36,784 bases of DNA from Phycisphaerae bacterium. GTDB lineage: Bacteria > Planctomycetota > Phycisphaerae > JAJVII01. Each line of letters begins with the position of its first letter. Position 1 is the first letter of the stretch. The stretch covers positions 1 to 36,784 of the forward strand of contig JAJVII010000048.1 in the NCBI GenBank assembly GCA_022072085.1, written 5' to 3'. Shown in pieces: positions 18,307 through 26,914 of the stretch. The translations under genes were made by a program, and so were the position numbers. The notes beneath the pieces are model-generated. The model did not search any database. It had not been told where the DNA came from and saw only the letters and a list, made by a program, of their open reading frames with translations.

Positions 18307-19791
18307 CTATCTCAGATTCGTGCGGCCGTACTGGGCCTCCAGGTGGTCGGCGTGATGGGGTCGGCCGGTCTTGCGGAGGTGCTCGCAGTACGTGGCCAAC
18401 TGGCGGCTGGTGTGATACGGGCCTCCCTCGCGGAGGATCACCTGGAGCGGGTCAACCCCGTGCGGCGAAGTCGCCATCTGCTCGGCGTGCCAGCTCTCCA
18501 GGCGGGCCAGGCCCTCGTTCACCTTGTCAGGCCGGGCGGCGGCCAGATCCCGCGTCTCGTGCGGGTCATCGGCGATGTTGAACAGCATCACCGGGGCCAG
18601 TTCCTTGAAACCGGTGTGGTAGGTCCGCAGCAGGATCCAGTGCCCCTCGGCGTCGTCCCACCGCACCGAGCGCTGGCAGGACCAGGCCATCTGGCTGAGC
18701 ACGAGGAAGTCGCGGCCGGCGGACCCCGGCGAGCGCAGCGACGTGACATAGGACCGGCCGTCCCAGGCGGCGTGCGGCTTGGCGCCCAGCAGCTCAGCCA
18801 GCGTCGGCTGAAGGTCGATCTGGTAGTGCAGGCCGGTGTCGACGCCGCCGGCCTTGGCGACGCCGGGCCAGCGGACGATCATGGGCACGCGGCTGGTGAT
18901 GTGGTCGGCGGTGTGGTGGTCGCCGTAGATGTTCAACTCGCCCTGGTTCTCGCCGTGGTCGCTGGTCACCAGGATCACCGTGTCGTCGTAGAGGCCCAGT
19001 TCCTTGAGCCTGCCGACCAGGCGGCCAACGAAGTCGTCCGCGTAGCGGATACCGACGTCGTAGCCGTCGATCCACTTGCGAAAGTCAGCCACCGTGCGGA
19101 TGTCGTCGGGGACGCGCGGGCAACGCTGGGACAGGCCGGGGTTGGTGTAGGGCATCACGTCGGCGGCGCTGTGCGTACCGAAACCGGCGCGGTGGCGGTC
19201 GATTGTCTCCTGGGTCAGCCAGGCCGGCGGCGGGTCGTTGGCGAAGGGGTTGCCGTATTCCATCGGCACGCGATAGGGCGTGTGCGGGTCCCAGACGTTG
19301 ACGTGCAGGAACCAGTTATCGCGATCCTTGTTGCGCTCGATCCAGTCCAGCGCCACCGGCTCGACCTCGTCGGCGCGCTCCTGGCCGCTCTTGCCGGCCG
19401 GGTTGAGCATCTCGTTGAGCCCGGCGTAGAACTGCCACGCGCTGTGCCGCTCGCCGAAGGGGGAGATGCTCGCGGTGTAGAAGCCCGCGCGGCGGAGCGT
19501 GCCGAAGAAGCTGCCGCCCTGGAGTTCCTGTTTGAACTCGCGGTTGACCCCCTCGGGCAGCGGGTCGGCGTTGGTGCCGCCGTGGTTGACGACCTGGTTG
19601 TGGATGCCGAACTGGCCCGTGGTCAGGGCGCTGCGGGCCGGCAGGCAGGGGGCGTCGGTCACGTAGTAATTGGTGAATCGCACGCCCTCGGCGGCCAGGC
19701 GGTCGAGGTTGGGGCTTGTGTTGCGGTGATAGCCATAGCAGCCCAGGTGGTCCGGCCGAAGGGTGTCGATGTCGATCATCAGGAATCGCAC
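18307..19791 (-). CDS. Sulfatase, Cys-type formylglycine
   Basis: The 494-residue enzyme of the alkaline-phosphatase superfamily should remove sulfate esters. Metal-binding aspartates lie in MIDIDTLRPDH near the start. The formylglycine signature CLPARSALTTG has C49, the residue oxidised by a maturation enzyme. The second metal group is in TSDHGENQGELNIYGDHH. There is no signal peptide, so it appears cytoplasmic, unlike most planctomycete sulfatases. GTG 19791 has AAGGAG upstream, and homology starts within the first residues; the long open frame beyond is antisense to the next gene. The gap upstream (19792-19986) is shared with a divergent gene. Substrate unknown; carbohydrate sulfate is likely from family habit. 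Confidence 0.9.
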   Translation of the reverse strand: MRFLMIDIDTLRPDHLGCYGYHRNTSPNLDRLAAEGVRFTNYYVTDAPCLPARSALTTGQFGIHNQVVNHGGTNADPLPEGVNREFKQELQGGSFFGTLRRAGFYTASISPFGERHSAWQFYAGLNEMLNPAGKSGQERADEVEPVALDWIERNKDRDNWFLHVNVWDPHTPYRVPMEYGNPFANDPPPAWLTQETIDRHRAGFGTHSAADVMPYTNPGLSQRCPRVPDDIRTVADFRKWIDGYDVGIRYADDFVGRLVGRLKELGLYDDTVILVTSDHGENQGELNIYGDHHTADHITSRVPMIVRWPGVAKAGGVDTGLHYQIDLQPTLAELLGAKPHAAWDGRSYVTSLRSPGSAGRDFLVLSQMAWSCQRSVRWDDAEGHWILLRTYHTGFKELAPVMLFNIADDPHETRDLAAARPDKVNEGLARLESWHAEQMATSPHGVDPLQVILREGGPYHTSRQLATYCEHLRKTGRPHHADHLEAQYGRTNLR

Positions 19792-19986
19792 GGGCAGTCT
19801 CCTTGTGCAGGCGTGGCGGCCAGGCTTGCAGGGCTCACAGTGTAGTGGCCGAACCGGACAATGCAATGGGGAGAGAGGCCCGGGCCTCTTGACCAGGGAA
19901 GTTGGAAAGCGACTACCGACTTCCGGCCGAAATTGTCTTAGAATACCATGCGACCCGGACCCGTCTGTCCCGCTACGGAGCAAGCC

Positions 19987-21420
19987 ATGCGACAACTTGA
20001 ACTCGTTCTCGCCTCGGCCCTGACCTTCACGCTGCTGGCCCTGGACGCCGCCCCGTCCTCGTCGGCGGAATACCCGTGGCCCGGCTTCCTCGCCGGCGGG
20101 CAATTCTTCCGCGACCCCGAGTGGGGCGTCTCTTTCTACGGCCCGGCCCAGGCCGACATCGAACGCCTGCCTACGCGCGGCACGCTGGTGCAATACAGCG
20201 TCCAGGCCCGCGGCGACCAGCCCGCCTGGATCATCAAGGTCGTCGCCAGCAAAGTCTCCAGCGAACTGGGCGCCGCCGAGCAACTGGCTGCCTCCGCCGA
20301 CCAGCTCAAGAAGGCCTACGGCCCGCGCGTCAGCAACGTCCAGACACAGGCCGCTCCCGCGGGCAGTCCGATCCTCGGGCGGCTGACCTGCCAGATCGCC
20401 ACCGGCGAAAGCGGCGGCGGGCCGGTCGAGTGCCGCTCCTACCTCTACTGCCGTCTGCGCGAGAAGCAGTACCTCACGTTCGTCGGCTCGACGACGCAGG
20501 CCGGCCAGGTGACCATCGAGCAGGTGCTCCAGTCGCTGGGCCGATCGCTGCGGATCTTCGACCCCAAAGCCGAGGGCGAACGCCTGGAGGCGGCCCAGCG
20601 GCGGACCGCCGACCTGCTGGCCCGCACCACGCCCGAGCAGTTCCACGCCCTGGCCGTCCGCTTCCCCGAAACCTGGTTCCGCATCTACAACATGGCCCCG
20701 GCACCGCCGGCCGCCGACGGGCAGCCCGCCCCCCAGCCCCGGCCCGAGCAGGTCGGCTGGGGCTACATGGTCATCGTCGCCGGCCAGGGCCCCGGACAGA
20801 TCGAGGCCGTCACGAGCCTTCGGCTGGGCCAGCCGGGCCAGCCCATGCTGCGGCGTTACCAGTCCTTCTACGCGGATCTGGCCGACGGCAAGGAGATCAA
20901 CCGCGAGTGGAACCGCACCGACATGCCCGCCCGCCCGGGCTCGCCGGCCGAGTCGGCTGAACGCATGCTCGTCGCCCGCCGCCAAGGGGACAAGTTCGAC
21001 GTGACCGAGAGCGTCACTGGCCAGCAGCCGGGCAGCTACACGGTGAAGATCACCGGCCAGCCGTACGTGCCGCCGGCCCTGCTCGGCCTGTTGCCGCAGA
21101 TGAACCGGGGGGCCGACGCCGACACCATGTGGGGCGGGTTCAGCTTCTCGACCTCGCCGGGCCAGCGGGCGACGCCGTTCGGGACGCTGCGCCTGGTCGC
21201 CCGATCCAAGGTCCAGGTCGGCTCGCAGCAGGTGGACGCCCTCCGCTGGTTCAGTCGCGAGACGACCAGCTCGCCGACAGCCGTCCGCTGGACCGACCCG
21301 ACGGGCACGCAGGTGTTGCGGCTGGAGCTGAGCCCCTACGAATGGGCCGACGCCTGCGGAGTCGCCGAAGTGCCGCCCGATGTCGCCCGCGAACTGAAAA
21401 CCAAACCCAACTGGCCATAA
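19987..21420 (+). CDS. Secreted hypothetical protein
   Basis: The 477-residue protein begins with a signal peptide (MRQLELVLASALTFTLLALDA, then SSSAEYPW as the likely cleavage region). The mature part is not recognised. It has alternating strands, a charged helix around residues 195-220 (AEGERLEAAQRRTADLL) and several GQ-rich loops. No catalytic motif or metal set is seen. A -10-like TAGAAT lies at 19939-19944 without a convincing -35. GGAG eight bases before ATG 19987 supports the start over an earlier ATG at 19948. It is divergent from the sulfatase. Confidence 0.8.
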   Translation: MRQLELVLASALTFTLLALDAAPSSSAEYPWPGFLAGGQFFRDPEWGVSFYGPAQADIERLPTRGTLVQYSVQARGDQPAWIIKVVASKVSSELGAAEQLAASADQLKKAYGPRVSNVQTQAAPAGSPILGRLTCQIATGESGGGPVECRSYLYCRLREKQYLTFVGSTTQAGQVTIEQVLQSLGRSLRIFDPKAEGERLEAAQRRTADLLARTTPEQFHALAVRFPETWFRIYNMAPAPPAADGQPAPQPRPEQVGWGYMVIVAGQGPGQIEAVTSLRLGQPGQPMLRRYQSFYADLADGKEINREWNRTDMPARPGSPAESAERMLVARRQGDKFDVTESVTGQQPGSYTVKITGQPYVPPALLGLLPQMNRGADADTMWGGFSFSTSPGQRATPFGTLRLVARSKVQVGSQQVDALRWFSRETTSSPTAVRWTDPTGTQVLRLELSPYEWADACGVAEVPPDVARELKTKPNWP

Positions 21421-21423
21421 GAA

Positions 21424-21655
21424 TTTCCACCACAGAGGCACGGAGGCACAGAGAAGAGAAACACGCTCATCCGCAGATTACGCAGATTCGGGCGGGAGGA
21501 AATACCGGACGAGGACGACCCGCCAATGGACACGAACTGACGCGAATGAGGGACTGGACCCCTGAATTCCTGCTCCTTCCCATTTGAGTCCATTCGCGTG
21601 AATTCGCGGTTCTCTCTTTCTTCTCCGCGCCTCCGCGCCTCTGTGGCAAGTCAGG
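21424..21655. repeat. Long intergenic inverted repeat
   Basis: The left arm (21429-21460, CCACAGAGGCACGGAGG...) pairs with the right arm (21611-21646), about 80 percent matched. The inner part includes further short inverted matches (CGCGAATG with CATTCGCG). The unit fills almost the whole gap between two same-strand genes and resembles the dispersed CACAGAGGC-type repeats of other genomes. Confidence 0.7.
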
Positions 21656-21710
21656 ATTGCTCTTGCAGGTTCCAATCGTTTGATCCGCCCGCCCATCCGG
21701 GAGATGGACC

Positions 21711-22814
21711 ATGACCCGCCGATCGGTTTCGCACTCGCGAGCGATGTCCATCGCTGTCCTGGCGGTCGGGATGCTTCTGTCGGCAGCCGGATCGGCCCGC
21801 GCGGGGCTGCTCTCGGTCCCCGAGAAGTACTCGCCCGATCGCCCCTGGCCGGTCATCATCAGCTACCAGGACAATCCCGACCCGGAGCTGATGAGGAAGA
21901 CCGACTACTTCCTCCTCCACTGCGGCGGCCAGGGCACGTTCGCCACCGACGCGACGCGGGCCAACCTCCGCGCCCTGGCGGCGAAATACAACATCGACCC
22001 GCTGCGGATATGCGGCACGGGCTTCTCGCGCGGCGGGCACGAGCTGCTGGCCCAGACCTGGCAGCACCCGCACTGGTTCGCCGCGATCGCCCCGGTCTGC
22101 AACGACCTGCGCAAGGAGCCCAAGGTTCTCAACGTGAAGTACCTCGTCGGCACGCCCACGCTGCTGCAGCACGGCAACCACGACGCGTTCCTCAAGACCG
22201 GCCAGCGGGTCTTCGAGCTGATGAAACAGGCCGGCTGCGACGTGCAGTTCGCCACCTACGTCGGCGGCCACACGCCCTCGGTTCCGTTCAAGCAGGACGT
22301 TACGCTGCTGACGAAATTCTTCGACGGCAAGCGGCTGGACCCCTGGCCGCGCGAGGTGCTGCACCTGGTCGAGCACAAGCGCTACAGCAGGGCCTTCTGG
22401 GTCGATGCGATCCTCGCCGAGGACGCCGCCGACATCGGCGCGACCTACAAGGTGACCGCCGGGAAGGACAACCGCATCGCCGTCGAAGCCAACGAGAAGA
22501 TCGCCACGCTGATCCTCTACCTCAACGACAAGCTGGTCGATATGGCCAAGCCGGTGACCGTCGTCGCCGGCGACAAGGAGCTCTATAACGGGCCACCCGC
22601 CCGCCCGCTGAAGGTCAAGTTGCGCGATCCCCTGACGCCCTACGCCTGGAAGGAGCAGACCCCGCTATGGGAGGAGTTGGCCGCCATCCGCAAGGCCGCC
22701 GCCGAGAAGGAGCCGCGTCCGACCTCGCAGCCCGACGCTGCCGCGCCGGCGCCCACCACCCAGCCAGCCGACGACGCCCTGACGAATCCGCTCGCCCCGG
22801 TCCGACGGAAGTGA
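21711..22814 (+). CDS. Secreted alpha/beta hydrolase (esterase-like)
   Basis: The 367-residue protein has a signal peptide (residues 1-31, ending SARA) and an alpha/beta-hydrolase domain. The nucleophile elbow is GFSRGG with S106. Aspartate D158 in HGNHDAF and H187 in VGGHTPS complete a plausible triad. A C-terminal beta domain (about 235-320) follows, then an Ala/Pro/Thr-rich tail. The shape resembles poly(3-hydroxybutyrate) depolymerase-like or feruloyl-esterase-like enzymes that act outside the cell; the substrate cannot be told. A purine-rich GGGAGATGG precedes the ATG. Confidence 0.8.
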   Translation: MTRRSVSHSRAMSIAVLAVGMLLSAAGSARAGLLSVPEKYSPDRPWPVIISYQDNPDPELMRKTDYFLLHCGGQGTFATDATRANLRALAAKYNIDPLRICGTGFSRGGHELLAQTWQHPHWFAAIAPVCNDLRKEPKVLNVKYLVGTPTLLQHGNHDAFLKTGQRVFELMKQAGCDVQFATYVGGHTPSVPFKQDVTLLTKFFDGKRLDPWPREVLHLVEHKRYSRAFWVDAILAEDAADIGATYKVTAGKDNRIAVEANEKIATLILYLNDKLVDMAKPVTVVAGDKELYNGPPARPLKVKLRDPLTPYAWKEQTPLWEELAAIRKAAAEKEPRPTSQPDAAAPAPTTQPADDALTNPLAPVRRK

Positions 22815-22836
22815 ACGCGCTTCTCGTACTTCGGTT

Positions 22837-22965
22837 CGCCGCAGAGGCGCAGAGACGCTGAGGAGCAGCGGCTTGCAGAAGACTTTGCGTCGGAGTTCTT
22901 CAGCGGGCTCCAGTGCCCGTCTCGATCCAGGTCCTTCCCCTCAGCGCCTCCGCGTCTCAGCGGCG
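22837..22965. repeat. Long intergenic inverted repeat (family copy C)
   Basis: The left arm 22837-22863 and the right arm 22939-22965 are 27 nt each and pair at 23 of 27 positions. They share GCAGAGGCGCAGAG-type sequence with the copies at 24082 and 30613. The unit lies between two same-strand genes. Confidence 0.75.
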
Positions 22966-23035
22966 TAATCTCCGCCGCGCTTGCACGCCCCGCGCCCGCG
23001 GCTTAGATTACGCGCATCTTTGCGGAGGCAGCGCC

Positions 23036-24070
23036 ATGTCGTTGAGCGAGCAGACCCGCGCGTTCCTGGCTGAACTGATGGCGACGGGCGGACCGGCCGG
23101 CTACGAGGCCGACGCCCAGCAGGTCGTCAAACGCTACCTCGACGCCCGCCTCGGCGACGCCGTCGCCATCGACATCGACCGCAACGACAACCTGATGGCC
23201 ACCGTGCGGAGCGGCGCTTCGCCGCGCGTCGCCATGCTCGGCCACGTCGACACGATCGGCCTGATCGTCACCAAGATCGAGGGCACGGGCAACGTCCGCG
23301 TCGACCGTGTGGGCAACCCGCGGGCCGAGTCGCTGATCGGCCACATGCTCACCATCCACGCCCGCGGCGGGCCGGTGCGCGGCGTCTGCTTCCGGGCCGT
23401 GGACGGCAGCGAGAAGGCGACCGCGGAAGCGCTGGCGATCGACTGCGGCTTCGCCAACGCCCAGGCCGCCCGCGAGCGGATCCGCGTCGGCGACTTCGTC
23501 TCCTGGCCTGCCCCGTGCGTCGAGCTGAACGACGGCCGCCTGGTCGGCCCGGCCACCGACGACCGCGTCGGCGTGGTGGCCGCCTGCGAGGTGCTGATCG
23601 CCGCCGCCGGCGGGTCCGCCGGTCCGGCCGTGACCGCCGTCTCCTGCATCCAGGAGGAAGGCCCCACGCGGATGGGCGCGATCATGACCATGAGCCGGCT
23701 CAAACCGGACCTGATCGTCATCCTCGACACCATCGGCGCCGACGACTACCGCGGCTGCGGGCAGATTCGGTTGGGCGGCGGGCCGGTGATCGCCCGCGGC
23801 GGCTCGGCCCACAACCGGACCAGCGACGCCCTGATCGCGCTGGCCGAGCGGCTGGGCATGCCCTGTCAGATCGAGCCGATCGGGCGCGACAGCGGCACGG
23901 ACCTCGAAGCGGCGCTGCAATTCGCCGGCGGCAACGCCATCGGGGCCTGCATCAGCATCCCCAACCGCCACGGCCACACGCCCAACGAGGTCTTCGACCC
24001 GTCCGACCTGTCCGCCGTCGTCCGCCTGGTCAGCGCCTTCGTCGCCGACCTGCCCGCCGGGCTGCTCTGA
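23036..24070 (+). CDS. M42-family metallo-aminopeptidase
   Basis: The 344-residue protein matches the M42 glutamyl aminopeptidase/endoglucanase-M-like family, cytoplasmic di-metal peptidases that form large oligomers and trim peptides. Metal and catalytic residues are H70 and D72 in GHVDTIG, D175 in GPATDDRVG, E207/E208 in IQEEGPTRMGA, D231 in VILDTIGADD and H312 or H314 in NRHGHTPNEVFD. All are present, so it should be active. ATG 23036 is chosen because GCGGAGG lies about eight bases upstream; the frame is open further 5' only through the repeat element. Confidence 0.9.
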   Translation: MSLSEQTRAFLAELMATGGPAGYEADAQQVVKRYLDARLGDAVAIDIDRNDNLMATVRSGASPRVAMLGHVDTIGLIVTKIEGTGNVRVDRVGNPRAESLIGHMLTIHARGGPVRGVCFRAVDGSEKATAEALAIDCGFANAQAARERIRVGDFVSWPAPCVELNDGRLVGPATDDRVGVVAACEVLIAAAGGSAGPAVTAVSCIQEEGPTRMGAIMTMSRLKPDLIVILDTIGADDYRGCGQIRLGGGPVIARGGSAHNRTSDALIALAERLGMPCQIEPIGRDSGTDLEAALQFAGGNAIGACISIPNRHGHTPNEVFDPSDLSAVVRLVSAFVADLPAGLL

Positions 24071-24081
24071 GGCCGAGCATT

Positions 24082-24236
24082 TCTCATAATTCAGTTCGTC
24101 GCTGAGGCGCAGAGGCGCTGAGAGAGCGGACTTGGATGAAGACGGGCATCGGAAGTCATCGAAGGACTCGAACGCAATGCCTGCCATGAACCACTGACCC
24201 TCTGCGACTCAGCGCCTCAGCGGCGAATCATGAAGA
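24082..24236. repeat. Long intergenic inverted repeat (family copy A)
   Basis: The left arm (24082-24126) and right arm (24198-24236) pair about 85 percent over the GCTGAGGCGC blocks. The element is clearly related to the one at 30613-30776: CATAATT, CGCTGAGGCGCAGAGGCGC, GGACTTGGA and CTCTGCGACTCAGCGCCTC occur in the same order in both. It separates convergent genes. Confidence 0.75.
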
Positions 24237-24399
24237 ATCCTGAGGCGTCATACACGCTGCGCGGGGGCCCTGCCCCGACGACTCCACCGCCTGCGGCCCC
24301 ATGCCGAGGCCCTTGTGTGTCGTATGTACAGTACAGCAGTGGCCCGTAGGTGTCCGGTCGCGGGGCTGGTCGTCGATTTCTGCGGGCCTCAGTGATGTG

Positions 24400-24419
24400 T
24401 GTACTGAATAAATAATACA
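24400..24419. promoter_or_regulatory. GntR/YtrA-type operator (downstream copy)
   Basis: TGTA-N12-TACA with an AT-rich core, in an AT-rich patch that stands out from the GC-rich background. The same spacing and the GAATAA/AATACA blocks occur at 25010-25029. The gene it controls on this side is not obvious. A tighter TGTACAGTACA lies nearby at about 24326. Confidence 0.5.
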
Positions 24420-24452
24420 GATGGGCGGCCTGAGGTCATTCCCCCTACCCCC

Positions 24453-24968
24453 TTACAGCATCCACGGCTCCAGGTCGGGGGATTCCGGGCTGGCGGCTGG
24501 GGCCTGCTGGCGCGTGGCGGGTTCGGGCCGGTCGGCCGGCTCAGGCCGGGGCTTGGCGGCCGGGGCGGCGTATCGCTCAGCCAGCATGGCCGACAGCTCC
24601 GCTTTCGGCAGCCCAAGCCGCCAGGCGACGGCGGCCGCCTCGTCCAGCAGCTCGGCCAGGCTCGCCCGGGCGGCCCGGCGGTCCGCGGGGCTCAGGCCGG
24701 CCTCGCCATCCTGGCTGCCAAGGGTGACGAAAACGCCCTTCCGCTGCCGGGCCTGCACCAGTCCCAAGCCCGCCAGCTCGCGGTAGGCCCGGGCCACGGT
24801 CATCGGGTTGACGCCGAGTTGCCCAGCCAATTCCCGCACCGCCGGCAGCCGATCGCCCCCGGCCAGCCGCCCCGCGACGATCAGCAGGCGGATTCGGCCG
24901 ACGATCCGCCGATACGGCGGCCCCCCCGCCCCGCCGAGCCCGCTCAGATCACCGAAGTCAATATCCAT
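24453..24968 (-). CDS. GntR-family regulator, YtrA subfamily
   Basis: The 171-residue protein has a winged helix at about 15-80 (PPYRRIVGRIRLLIVAGRLAGG, DRLPAVRELAGQLGVNPMTVARAYRELAGLGLV) and a short C-terminal helical region (about 95-130) with a Pro/Ala-rich tail. The small effector domain places it in the YtrA branch of GntR repressors, which usually control ABC transporters and bind ligands poorly. ATG 24968 has GGGAG upstream. Two similar TGTA-N12-TACA sites flank the gene, one overlapping its own promoter region, so autorepression is likely. Its other target is not in view. Confidence 0.88.
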   Translation of the reverse strand: MDIDFGDLSGLGGAGGPPYRRIVGRIRLLIVAGRLAGGDRLPAVRELAGQLGVNPMTVARAYRELAGLGLVQARQRKGVFVTLGSQDGEAGLSPADRRAARASLAELLDEAAAVAWRLGLPKAELSAMLAERYAAPAAKPRPEPADRPEPATRQQAPAASPESPDLEPWML

Positions 24969-25009
24969 GGCCGCTCCCGATACCCACCCGCCCCCGAACA
25001 AGGGATGTC

Positions 25010-25029
25010 TGTATCAATTGAATAATACA
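25010..25029. promoter_or_regulatory. GntR/YtrA-type operator (autoregulatory)
   Basis: TGTA-N12-TACA in an AT-rich segment about 40 bases upstream of the GntR start codon. Shares spacing and sequence with 24400-24419. Confidence 0.55.
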
Positions 25030-25128
25030 ACCATAGGTGATGCCGCCCATCCTGTCAACGACAGACCGGCCTGTGGGCAGGGCAATCGGATCTTCTGGCA
25101 GGCCCCGCACTTTGCAAGGGGGTAGAGG

Positions 25129-26547
25129 TCAGTAGTCGGCTCCGACATCCGCCTCACGGACGATGCGATAGGCGCCGCCGTTGCGTTCGGCGATCCTCTT
25201 GAGCAGGTTGCCGCCCACGTCGTTGCCGAAGGCGATGGTATTGATGCGGACCGCATGCCCGGGGTTCAGCTTGTCGATCGCGTCGAGGGTCTCCTCCGGG
25301 ATCTGCCGGTTTGTCAGCAGGTAGATCACCTCCGGCGGGCCGCCCGCGACTTTGAATGCCCGCTCCAGCGCGGGGCGCGGGTCGTTGGCGCCGCTCGGCT
25401 CCATGCCGCCCAGATTCCCGATCCAGTCCCGGGCCCCCGCCTTCGCCTCCGTCGTGGCCAGGTGGAGGCCGGCTTTGCCCGCGACCGTCAACTCGTCGGG
25501 CTTGCCATCGCGGAAGGAGATCGCTTGGAACTGCGTGTCGGGCGGCAATGCGTCTATCGAGCGGATTGCTTCCACTTGAGCGTACGCGAATGTGGCGTCG
25601 ATCGAGCCCGAGTAACCCAGCACGTAGACGATTCTCTTCGTGCTCTGCGGCGCATCCAGGCCGAAGAACCTGACGCCGGGCTCGGGCGCGGCGGCTGGGC
25701 GGTCCGGGTCGAACCCGGGCCTTATCAACTGCGACGGGCCGTAGTTGGGGCTGATCAGGGCGTCGGCCAACTCAGGGTCAGCCGGGGCGGGACGACCGGC
25801 GCGCTCGCGGTCGGCCACGGCGGCCACGGCGTCGGCGTCGATGAACAGCTTCGCCCCGATGCCCGGGCACCCGCGCGCCGAGGCCCCGAGCTTGATGTTC
25901 CGGTAGCCGGCCGACACGGCCTGCCCGAAGGCCGACGCCACATCGGACCAGGCGACGAGCGGGCTCGCGTCCAGGAAAATGATTGTGAACTCCGGATTGA
26001 AGATGCCGACGAGCGCTTTGAGGCAGTCGCTCAACGGCTGGTCATACAGGGACTGGTTGTTTATGAGGACCTTCGCGGCGTCGCCCGCGGCCGACTCCAG
26101 CCGGATCTCCAGCGGAGGCGGGCACGGCGGCCCGGGCTTCGGCTCGCTGGTCGGCAGCCAGATGGCCGGGCACTTCTCGCCGACGACCAGCGCGACGCGG
26201 CGGGCCGGAGCGTCCTGGACGGCTGCGTAGAGGGCCGCGACCACGTCGGCCCATGCTGCGCCGGGAAGAGGACGGACCTTGACCGGCGTGCGGGTCTCGG
26301 CCGGTCCGTCAGCCGGCAGACCCGCCAGCGCCTCGGCCAGGCCGTGATCGACGGGACGGGGGTGGGCCAACCACTTGCCCGCGGCGGCGGCGTCAGGGGC
26401 GATGACGATCTCGATGGCGGCCGGCTCGGGCGCGGGCAGCTTCTTTGCGGCCCGGCAGCCTGGGGCGAATGCAACAGCCAGAGCCAACAGGAGTCCAACC
26501 AGCGAGGCCGGACGCGGGCGCCATTGATTGTGGGCCGAACAGTGCAT
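25129..26547 (-). CDS. Lipoprotein with C-terminal VWA-like domain (degenerate MIDAS)
   Basis: The 472-residue protein starts with a lipoprotein signal (LLLALAVAFAPGC, lipobox cysteine near residue 31), so it should be a membrane-anchored envelope protein. The C-terminal part (about 300-470) is von Willebrand A-like: RIVYVLGYSGSIDATF begins the domain, then AQVEAIRSIDALPPDTQFQAISF, and VIYLLTNRQIPEE near the end. The MIDAS should read DxSxS but here is GYSGS, so the metal-binding aspartate is missing. An upstream strand and helix region (ExxAADAAAAGKW, then IIFLDASPLV) resembles a biopolymer-transport-like segment. ATG 26547 is preceded by GGGGAGGTG, which decides the start; frames beyond are antisense shadows. 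Confidence 0.78.
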   Translation of the reverse strand: MHCSAHNQWRPRPASLVGLLLALAVAFAPGCRAAKKLPAPEPAAIEIVIAPDAAAAGKWLAHPRPVDHGLAEALAGLPADGPAETRTPVKVRPLPGAAWADVVAALYAAVQDAPARRVALVVGEKCPAIWLPTSEPKPGPPCPPPLEIRLESAAGDAAKVLINNQSLYDQPLSDCLKALVGIFNPEFTIIFLDASPLVAWSDVASAFGQAVSAGYRNIKLGASARGCPGIGAKLFIDADAVAAVADRERAGRPAPADPELADALISPNYGPSQLIRPGFDPDRPAAAPEPGVRFFGLDAPQSTKRIVYVLGYSGSIDATFAYAQVEAIRSIDALPPDTQFQAISFRDGKPDELTVAGKAGLHLATTEAKAGARDWIGNLGGMEPSGANDPRPALERAFKVAGGPPEVIYLLTNRQIPEETLDAIDKLNPGHAVRINTIAFGNDVGGNLLKRIAERNGGAYRIVREADVGADY

Positions 26548-26789
26548 GGTGTCACCTCCCCTGGGATGGCTGCGGCGCCGCTTCATTGTAATGCCCGCCA
26601 GGCCGATCAGGGAACCGGAAAGCCCGGGCCGCTGAGACGACCCGGCTGAAAGGCGCGGACGGCCAGAACCGGTGCGCCCGGGCCGGGTTGTGAGCGGTGG
26701 CGGGGGCGGTGACGGGCGGCGGGGCCGTGGTTGGGGCGGGGCGTCCAAGGCTTGGCGGAGTCGGGGCTTGGCGCGAAATGGAGAAATGC

Positions 26790-26817
26790 TTGACAGCAAG
26801 AAATTAGAAGTTATGAA
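26790..26817 (+). promoter_or_regulatory. Promoter of the DUF2007-like gene; rest of gap empty
   Basis: TTGACA (26790-26795), a 16-base spacer and TATGAA (26812-26817) form a good promoter about 100 bases before the gene. The remaining bases of the 26548-26914 gap show nothing else I can support. Confidence 0.55.
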
Positions 26818-26914
26818 TTCCGATGCTACCCCTGCGGGCATCGGCGAAGTCGGCCGATCGCGTGAATCCGCCGACCCGGCGAACATCGGCGGGGCATGAG
26901 TGGACGGGCGGGCG

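Noticed and set aside
19874-19889. 16-nt perfect palindrome before the secreted hypothetical gene
   Set aside because: A palindrome of this length and GC content is expected about once by chance in a window this size.
19792-21441. Open frame continuing upstream of the sulfatase
   Set aside because: It is antisense to the secreted hypothetical protein at 19987-21420; sulfatase homology begins at 19791.
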